This document shows, one piece after another, positions 24,501 to 33,500 of a stretch of 39,472 nucleotides of DNA. The translations under genes and the position numbers were made by a program. This DNA is from Saccoglossus kowalevskii. Taxonomy: Eukaryota; Hemichordata; Enteropneusta; Harrimaniidae. A model generated the notes under the pieces. The model had not been told where the DNA came from. It did no database searches and saw only the letters and a program-made list of their open reading frames with translations. The number at the start of each line of letters is the position of its first letter. Positions within the stretch are counted from its first letter, which is position 1. Location: contig NW_003125899.1 of assembly GCF_000003605.2 (NCBI RefSeq), forward strand, positions 214,497 to 253,968, read 5' to 3'.

Positions 24501-27500
24501 ATTAAAAACCCAACATGAGCGTGTGGGTTTACAGATATAAATTGCATGAGGGTGCAAGTCTGAATGTATTTTACAAAATTTCAGAATTATACCACGAAAA
24601 ACGATCCGAAAGATTTAGCAAGCAGCCGCATTGCCTAAATGTGCGCTTGGCCAACTTTTTCAAGAGTTACAGTAAACAAGTCATTGAAAATGACACAGTC
24701 CCCGTTAAGTTCTCTTTGTGCTTGTCACATTAAAGCGGAGGGGTTGTCGCGAGCGTGTCCTTGAAACTTGAGTTCCAAGTGACGTATACAACAGATTGTT
24801 TATTTAAATCAAAACAAGTGTTTCGTGTCATAGTAATATGGCCAAAATAAAAACAGCCGTTATTCAGCCATCTTTGATCTGATTATGAAACACACTGTTA
24901 TGTATGATGTATGTGCCAAATACAAATGAAAATGGTACATAAATTGTGGAAATATAGTAGGGTAAAAAGTCAGATGGCTGTCAATCAGCCATCCTTGGCC
25001 AGATTTTGAAACAAATTGTCATGGACATGCATCCTAACATGTATAAAGTACATGTATGTGCCAAATTTGAATGAAAACTGACAGAGCACGTCCAAGATAC
25101 CGCATAAAAAAACAAAAACAAGATGCCTGCCAGTCGACCATCTTTGATCCAATTGCAAAATAAATCGTCATGGACATGTATCCTAACATGTATAATCTAT
25201 GTACCAAGTTTGAATGACAACTGACAAAGCATGTCCAAAATACAACATTTTCAAAAAACAAGATGGCTGCCAGTCAGCCATTTTGAATCGAATCGCTAAA
25301 CCACTGCATNNNNNNNNNNNNNNNNNNNNNNNNNNNNNNNNNNNNNNNNNNNNNNNNNNNNNNNNNNNNNNNNNNNNNNNNNNNTGACAAAGCATGTCCA
25401 AAATACAACATTTTCAAAAAACAAGATGGCTGCCAGTCAGCCATTTTGAATCGAATCGCTAAACCACTGCATGTGCATATGTCCCACATAAGGTACTAGG
25501 CACATGCAAAGAATGAACAGAATCGATCCACAGGATTCTGAAATATGACGTTGGATAGACTGACGCTCGGACAGACGGACACACGGACGGACAGACTCAG
25601 GAACTCACGAATGGCCGGGGACATGTATCCTAACATGTATGATCTATGTACTAAATTTGAATGAAAACTGACAAAGCATGTCCAAAATACAACATTTTCA
25701 AAAATCAAGATGGCTGCCAGTCGGCCATTTTGAATCAAATCGCTAAACCACTGCATGTGCATATGTTCCACATAAAGTACTAGGCACATGCAAAGAATGA
25801 ACGGAATCGGTCCAAGGGATTCTGAGATATGACTCCGGACGGAGACCGAATTATAAGTCCCCGTTTTCGAACTTCGTCCGAACGGGGACTAATTACAAAG
25901 GCTAGAACATTCACAGGGAGTTCTAGGAATCATGACGGAAATTCTAGAACTTCCTCTTGAAGTCATGATGAGTGCAATCTTCTTTTCAATTGTAAAAGAC
26001 TCGGTGACTATTTTGTTTCTAGTTGTAAGATCCATGAGCTTAAGAGTGTTCTTAAATTGTCTAGGGCTATTTCGTCTCAGTGGCGAACATAGATTTTTAA
26101 TGTTCATTATTTAAAAAAATTGTGCTTCTTTAGCATTTTTAGTACATCAAAAAAACTTTTGTGTATAGAGTGAGGGAATACATGCTCATGATATACCTTT
26201 CATTTTTTGCCAGCTGACAACAATGCAGCAATAGAAGTTGAAATGTTCGCATTGACAATAGCATTACCACACTACTGAGAGGTAACAATCACACATAATA
26301 TTCATACATACGCCAATGTCTTCAATGGCTCAGTTTTAGCTGGCTTTGGTTTCTTCAATTTGGGTTTTTGATTTTCTACGTCGTCTTCACTGTTATCCTG
26401 AGTACAGCTATCAGATACTGTCCAACACAACTTGGGTAATAAGAAGAAATAACAGGAAACCTGGAATGCAAGAAAATTCATCAACATTAATTGCTAACAC
26501 ATAATAATCTTTGAGAGAATCGGAAAGTGTTATTTACTCATACAGCTAGTAGTATGGACACTTATGGGAATTGACAGGGTATGTCTATCGTTAAAAGGTG
26601 CAAGATTTTAATGATCAAACTATGTACTTTTTGGTTATGTGACCCTTTTATTGGAGATGCATTTTTTACTGGCATAAATACAGTACATATAATAATAAGA
26701 GAAAAAAATAGATAATCAAATCGAGTTGACGATCCTTTATAATCAAAGGTGTAGTACGTCCCAGGTACAACATTTTCAAATCACAAAGGTCAGATAAAAT
26801 TTGTCATTTTCATTCCTATTTAGTGAGTTGTGATATAAATTTTAAAATCTGCAAAGATAGTTAGACTTACAATTCTTCTAAGTGACAGTTGTTTATTGAG
26901 TAGTGGTTTATTATCTACATTTACCAAACTACTGTCATAGGAATTCAACAGACACTCTGCTAGTCGCATCCTTAGCCATGATGGTTGGCTTGTCTCTAAC
27001 AACAAACTGATGCTGGCACTGCAATCTAGTAGACCACCTGTGAGTAAAACGTAATGGCAGTTAGTAGATTGCATTAGTTGTAAATGTAAAACTACATACC
27101 TTAGTCAAATAGTTAAATATAAGAGTAGTTTATGGATGACTGCCGGACACCTCTTAAACCCAACAAGAAAAGAACTCACTAGGCCAGACAGAGAGTTAAC
27201 AATAGCAAAACACACAACCAAACTAGATCAGGACAAGGAAATAATCTATTGAACAACAAATTTGATCCTCATACCTTCAGTGAAAGCTGATATCACTTCA
27301 TTGGCGAAATCCTTTTCATTTTCAATACTAGACATCTTCTTGAAACCAAGTTTTACGTTGACTTGTTGGTAACACTCAGCTGCAATGGCAACCATTCTCT
27401 GAATCATATTCAATATCTGTGTCTGCAAATAAAATGATAAATCAGAGTAATATTACATAAAGAAAAGCAGCAATTTACCATATAAGGAGATTGAATATCC

Positions 27501-30500
27501 AAATAAGGTATGTTTTGTGTACACTGCGTGCAAATGCATTTACCTTAATGCTTTACACTGACATTAGACTTGCAATCTCACATATCAGATGAAGAACACA
27601 TACATAACACACAGTAAGAAATAAAGTATTCAATCAGCTCACCATGTTTTGGTCATCAGTAGCAAGCTTCACAGCTTTCACCAGATAGTGTAGCAGCGTG
27701 ATGACGGCCGTACTGATGGCAGTTGGGTAACCACTAGGCCATAATAAACAGGAGAGTATACACTGCCTAGTTGAGGAGCACTTCAGCGGAGAAATTGGTC
27801 CTCTCAGTGGCCTTTGTCTGCAAAATCAATGTTTAGTACAGTCATCAGTTAGAGACAGACAAGAAGACAATTCCATGTGGCTAAAAAACGTGTACAAGTA
27901 ACTGAAAACAAAGCAAACAAGCTAGTTATTGTAATAACACACTTTCTCCTCAAGTAGAAAGCAATCTCACCTTACGAGAATTCCAAGGAAATCTTGTTCA
28001 AATAAAGCCACTAGGTATCTCAATAACAACCTGGTGTTAGTTTTGTTGTAAATAATGTCATTCTTGCTTGAATCCTTATTTTCACCGTCACTGGCATCAT
28101 CGAAATCTTTGGTATCATCTTTTTCTGTCTTCATTCCAATGGCATTTCTATAACAAAGATGAGTTGATTACAGCATACATGTTCTGGGGCTGCTTGGCAT
28201 TCTATGACACATTATCAGCGGGTAACACGATATACTACCGGTATCTTACTTATATTGGTACTAATTGTAGTTGGTGGCACATTATCTTACATAGAATTAC
28301 TTATCCATTTTTAGTGTTCAGTATTCCAGTTAGACAAAATAATGGGACTGCCCAGTCTACCTGATTAGCCACCATGCTGTCCAGCAAGGTCCTTCTCATA
28401 CATAACTTACGAACATGTTAGCATCATAAGGTGAAAATAATTGGAAAGTTCTAGCGATGAAAAGATTACATCATTTTTAATTGCTTTTGAATAATGATTG
28501 AAATGAATGTATTGACTAAAAAATCACAAAAATATTTATAATTTAAAAACCTAAACTTCTGTCAATGTACATTATTATCAGTTTCAGTGAGAGAAAATAA
28601 TTTGAACTTTTGCCATTGGTTAGTTACCACATACAGAAGTATATCATATTTGTCAATTAATATATTAATCCTGTTGTGTTATGAAACCACCAGACAGACT
28701 TTTAAAAACACATTATGAATAACTTTTCTCATTAAGCGAGACCTTTTAAGAGTTTTACTGTTTATCTGATCACATAGAACTAACATGCTTAATAATAAAT
28801 CATACAATGAATATGATCAAAGCACCCTTGAGATAGATCTGAATCATGCACACACCCATGGCTATAAACGTACCTTATGATAGCACTGACGAAGTCCCAT
28901 TCCCCACCGACCACCACCATATTTAACATCCTTTCGTTATATGCCGTAGTAGACAGGGACTGTAGATACATACAACGCAGTGCTGGCGACACTGCTGGGC
29001 AATGTAAACATAGTGTCTGCTTCAACAAGTGATAAACACCTTGTGATATAGCTATATTATCAGTCTGTAGTTTGTGTAAAGAATAAAATTAATTGTGTGA
29101 AATGTGTGAAACCTGGATACTAGGTAATTATCTACATGTCTTAAAACTGCGCCATTTGCAATCTAATCACAGATCGTATTTCAACATTGATAATTCACAT
29201 CTGCAATTTGGAATTCCCAGAGAATTGCATCGATACAACATACCATTATAACAGACTTGACCTATCAGGTCAAAGGACGTTGTGGCAGATCAAACCATGG
29301 CAGAAATTGATTTGTATCGAGAGTTTGATTATGATCGAACACATTCAACAATGAAGATAATGATGAAGATTATTGTGACTGTGTAACTTTGTAAATTCTG
29401 CTGGTACATGTACATAATTAATATTGTAATAAAATGTGAATATTTTTTGTAACCATTTCTGTTTCTTCATTGTAAAAGTGTTGTAGAAATCAATGACAAC
29501 GCTACTAATTTTCGAAATTTTGTTTTCACCAAAGATCGATCTGGGACATGTGAACTAAAATTGTCATTTGCCTACTTTTTCAAGGGGTGCTCAGCTAAGC
29601 ACCCACCCGAAAACACATAATTTGGGGCGCTAAGTCAGACGAGTATGGTAGCATGTTAGGCATCCTTGTAACAAAATTACATGCACAATAGTTTACAAAC
29701 CAATCCATTTCTTGTTATAAAAACATTACAAGATCAGACACAGATTCACTGCTAACACCATACCTGAATCATTTCTTTCATGACTTGGTGTAGTAGCTGA
29801 GGCGGAGGATATGACGTCGACGAGATATAAGACTGCATGCAACCCACAGCTGGTAACCACATGCCCTCTTCTATCAGTGCATCTATGGTGTTTACCATTG
29901 GTAATGTAAATGGTACTGGACAGGTCTTGCCAATCTTTGGGGACAGTGGTAACATCTCAAAACAATATGGTACAAATGAAGGCCCACTCTGTTCAGACTG
30001 TCAATTTAAAAATAAACAAAATCATACATTTAACGATTTGGCAAGATTTATTGAAACAACTTTAGTGTGCGTATAAAATGACTATTCATTTAATGTTGTT
30101 GTTGTTAAAAGTTTGTGTAATTAACTGATAAATAGATGCAGCTATGGTTTGCATAACGAACTTGTTGTAGATTTATTCCTGATTATAGCAGTACATGAAT
30201 TATCCAGCAGACACCATATTTAACCCACCTTCAAAGATAAAGAGTGTTTTGTATTTAATTCCACAAAGCACCAAAGTCCTAACATACATCGCCAGCTTCG
30301 CATTTAGAAAAGTTATGATGTGTTTCAAGAACAGTCAACAGGGACACATGGTTTTCATGCGGTTAATGTAAATGTTTCACTTACTTTTCGCTTTTTAACT
30401 CGCAATATAATATCTTTTATATTATCTTTTATTTCTAAAACGTCTCTCGTCATGCCATCGCTGTACTTGACCTGCTTAGGAGTGAAGGCCTCTTTTTCTT

Positions 30501-33500
30501 TCTCTTCCCTGATAGCTTTACGAACAGCTTCACTAAGTAGTTTAGCGGGAACTTCTAGAAAATCTTTACCTATAAATAGAATTGACAATAAAAACATGGT
30601 TACCAGCGTAACTAGTATATGAGGTGGAACAGAAGCGTGCAAAAACAGATGTATATGAAACAAGGATACATATACATATTAATTCTTTGTGAAAGAGATC
30701 AAAGGTCAAAATTCACCCAAAATATATTACTAGTGGTTGTCATAGTAACCAAATTTGAGCCTAATATAGACATTAACTTTGCCAACTGACAGAAGTGGCT
30801 CAATGACATACATGGTTACCCAAGAAAATAAATAAAGTATAACTATCGGTCTTCACTGAAAACCTGAATCACATACACCTCTGTGACAGCACATATCTGG
30901 GCATTCAGAATAAATTCACTTCTGCAGATCCAGTGATTTCAATAGGATTCTTACTACATGTCACTATGACCTGACTTGCACCCCTCTAATGACAGTTACC
31001 TGTAGGAGTAGATATGCTGCTTGTGATTGAGCTTGATATCTGACTACCTCTGGACGTGGTCTGACTACTAGAACGGGAAGTACTGGTATTGATGCTACTA
31101 CTAGTACTCCTCTGGCTACTAGAGCATGTTGATGACGATGACGAAGTATGTGATGCCGTACAGTTGACCTGAGTTGGTGGAGGTACGTACGTTGTTACAC
31201 AGAATGCAGCAGGATCTGGAGTGCTATGCTAGAAGGGAATGACACAAAGAGACTGATTTAAATTTTCATACATCTGTAATGCATCTCTGCTTACATCTCA
31301 GAGTCGGCTAGAACACATTTCCTAACTTTCTTTTTCTCTACATGTATCACACCCTAAGGAGACTGTAAATGTAACTGAGCTCCAGTGAGCACCAGCTAAC
31401 CGACTATTCTTCATCTTCCATTAGGCCTCTGAGCAACCTGAATAAAAGATCTTAAATAATCACACTCGATTTTCACCTCTAGGCATTTTAACGATTGGAT
31501 GCAAAGTTTTTTTTAAAAGTCACTGACTCTCAACATTGTAGGAATCGACACAGCATGATTATCACAGACTCACGAAAATTTCTTTCTTGTGAAATCAAAG
31601 TGGTGTATATACTGATATACATGTACTCTGTTATTCACAACTTCTTACCTGACATAAAACAGCTGCAATGTAATCAGGGGAAAGGCAAGCAACTCCTCTA
31701 CGCTGAAATGCATGAATACTGTTCTCATAAGACAAATCAACAAACACATGTGTAAGGCATTGTGCAAGTCTGTCCAAATCATTCAATCTTAATCTGGGGG
31801 GCAGCACAGTCGCTCCACCTACTTCTAATAACCTGAAAAAAATTTTAAATTTATTATAGATTAGTTAGCAAATTGATTTCCATTGACCTGAATATTGTTG
31901 ATAACATATGGAGTTGAAGTTGCACTCTATGTCTTTCCTAAACATGTATTGGGAGTCATGGAATTACGGTATGTGAATTTGTGCGAAATGTGACGATGTT
32001 TACTAAATTGAATATATGTCAATTTTAATTGATATTCAGCATGTTTGAATGTTGAATTTTTTAATTAATTGTTTGCGTTACATTTGCCAACATTTTTAAA
32101 ATTGAATTCCAACAAAAACAAAGACTCAACTCTAAATTGCTGGCATTAATTGGAAACAAGAACAAATCTCGGGAGATTCTCAAATATTAATTTCCCGCAA
32201 TTCTAGCAAATTCTTACTATCAAATACGTCACGTATGAAGACCCCAATAAAACCATATGAATGATCTCACACAGCAATCCAAAACACGGTAAAAAAATTT
32301 CGACCACTTTTAAATAATTCTTTTTGAATACAAAAAAAAAAAACAATAAATTTTCTGCCAGTCAAATTTTTTATAGAGTGAAAATTCAACAAATATAAAA
32401 GTTGGGTTATATACAGTTGCAGAAATAGAATAGTTATAGAAAGTCATGTCTTTAAACAAATTTTTTGAGTAAAAATAAGTGAGCAATTTTTGGTGAGGTC
32501 AAAATTTTGGAGGTCAATACATTACAAAAATTCGCCAAATAATTAGGCGTTTGAATTTTTAGAGTAGGTGAAAATTTATAGTTTGTAAGGTGACATGAAT
32601 AATAACAGCAAATGATGAAATACATGTAAAGAAAAAGAAAACATTTCAAAATAATTTGTACACCTTTTGGTTTAACATGACAAATTAGATCAAAACTCAC
32701 CTTTTGTAAACAGCAGGTCTGTTATTAACATTTTGTACAAATAGCATAACTGTCCAATTATGGAACGGCCCATGTCCAGTCGCTGCTCTTTTTTCACGCC
32801 ATCGTTTCGGTGCAGTCAGTAACTCTACAGAACATGGACAATTCCTTGGGACTGTGTATCCCCATTCATATGGCGTGACATCCAGCCAATTACCAGCTTC
32901 ACGACTTGCTGTTATGTAATCCTTTGTTACAACCCATTTGCCTACAGAGCAGTAAAAATGTAATGATTCAGAGTCATTGCTAAGATCATGTAGTAGTACT
33001 AGTTTTAATAAATGTATCACCTTATAAAAATGCTTGGAATTGGCTTTGTACCATCAATTCTCCAAAGCAGTTTTTCACTACGAGGAAAATTCACAATTTG
33101 AATATTTTATTGAAGACAAAACTTTGCAAAAGTCACTATGTGTCATTGGATTCGAGAGAAATTTTTATAGCTATAAAATTTTGCAAAAGTCACGACTTTT
33201 GAGCTTGCAAAAAAACATTTAGCACAAAATTAAATCAGTTGACAATAAACTGGTAAGTTTTTATGAAATTTGAACAAGCACTCAATATGAAGCAGCAAAG
33301 AATACGATTATAATTTTAATGTTTCATAATTATTCCTAATATTTCACATACATGTATTCATAAATACTATGTTATGAGGATGCAACTTCAACAACTGACG
33401 TTTTCGCCATAACTGATGATCATAGAGATCCAAAAGCATTTTGTGTTTACATAAATATATCATGTATTTTAAGGTGCACTAATATCTAATAGAGCAGATA

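Larger units (their letters stand above)
24840..25890. repeat. Hairpin-ended tandem repeat element in SLF1 intron 13
   Basis: Units contain AGATGGCTGCCAGTCAGCCA or variants, starting at about 24972, 25121, 25261, 25424 and 25708. They also carry GGACATGTATCCTAACATGT and TGACAAAGCATGTCCAAAAT. The right end is a perfect hairpin, AGTCCCCGTT (25856-25865) with AACGGGGACT (25881-25890), preceded by a CCGGACGGAG tract. A GGACAGACGGACACACGGAC tract lies near 25568-25590. Leftmost units are decayed, rightmost best kept. Open frames here are by-products of the repeat. Confidence 0.8.
24289..26311 (-). other. SLF1: SLF1 intron 13 (2.0 kb, repeat-filled)
   Basis: The largest SLF1 intron. Most of it (about 24840-25890) is a hairpin-ended tandem repeat element containing the assembly gap. 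The rest is AT-rich unique sequence. Confidence 0.6.

Noticed and set aside
25034-25789. Several overlapping minus-strand frames with recurring WQ-SC and FWTCFVS-like words
   Set aside because: They are translations of the tandem repeat units in SLF1 intron 13, some crossing N, and follow the repeat period; not a gene.
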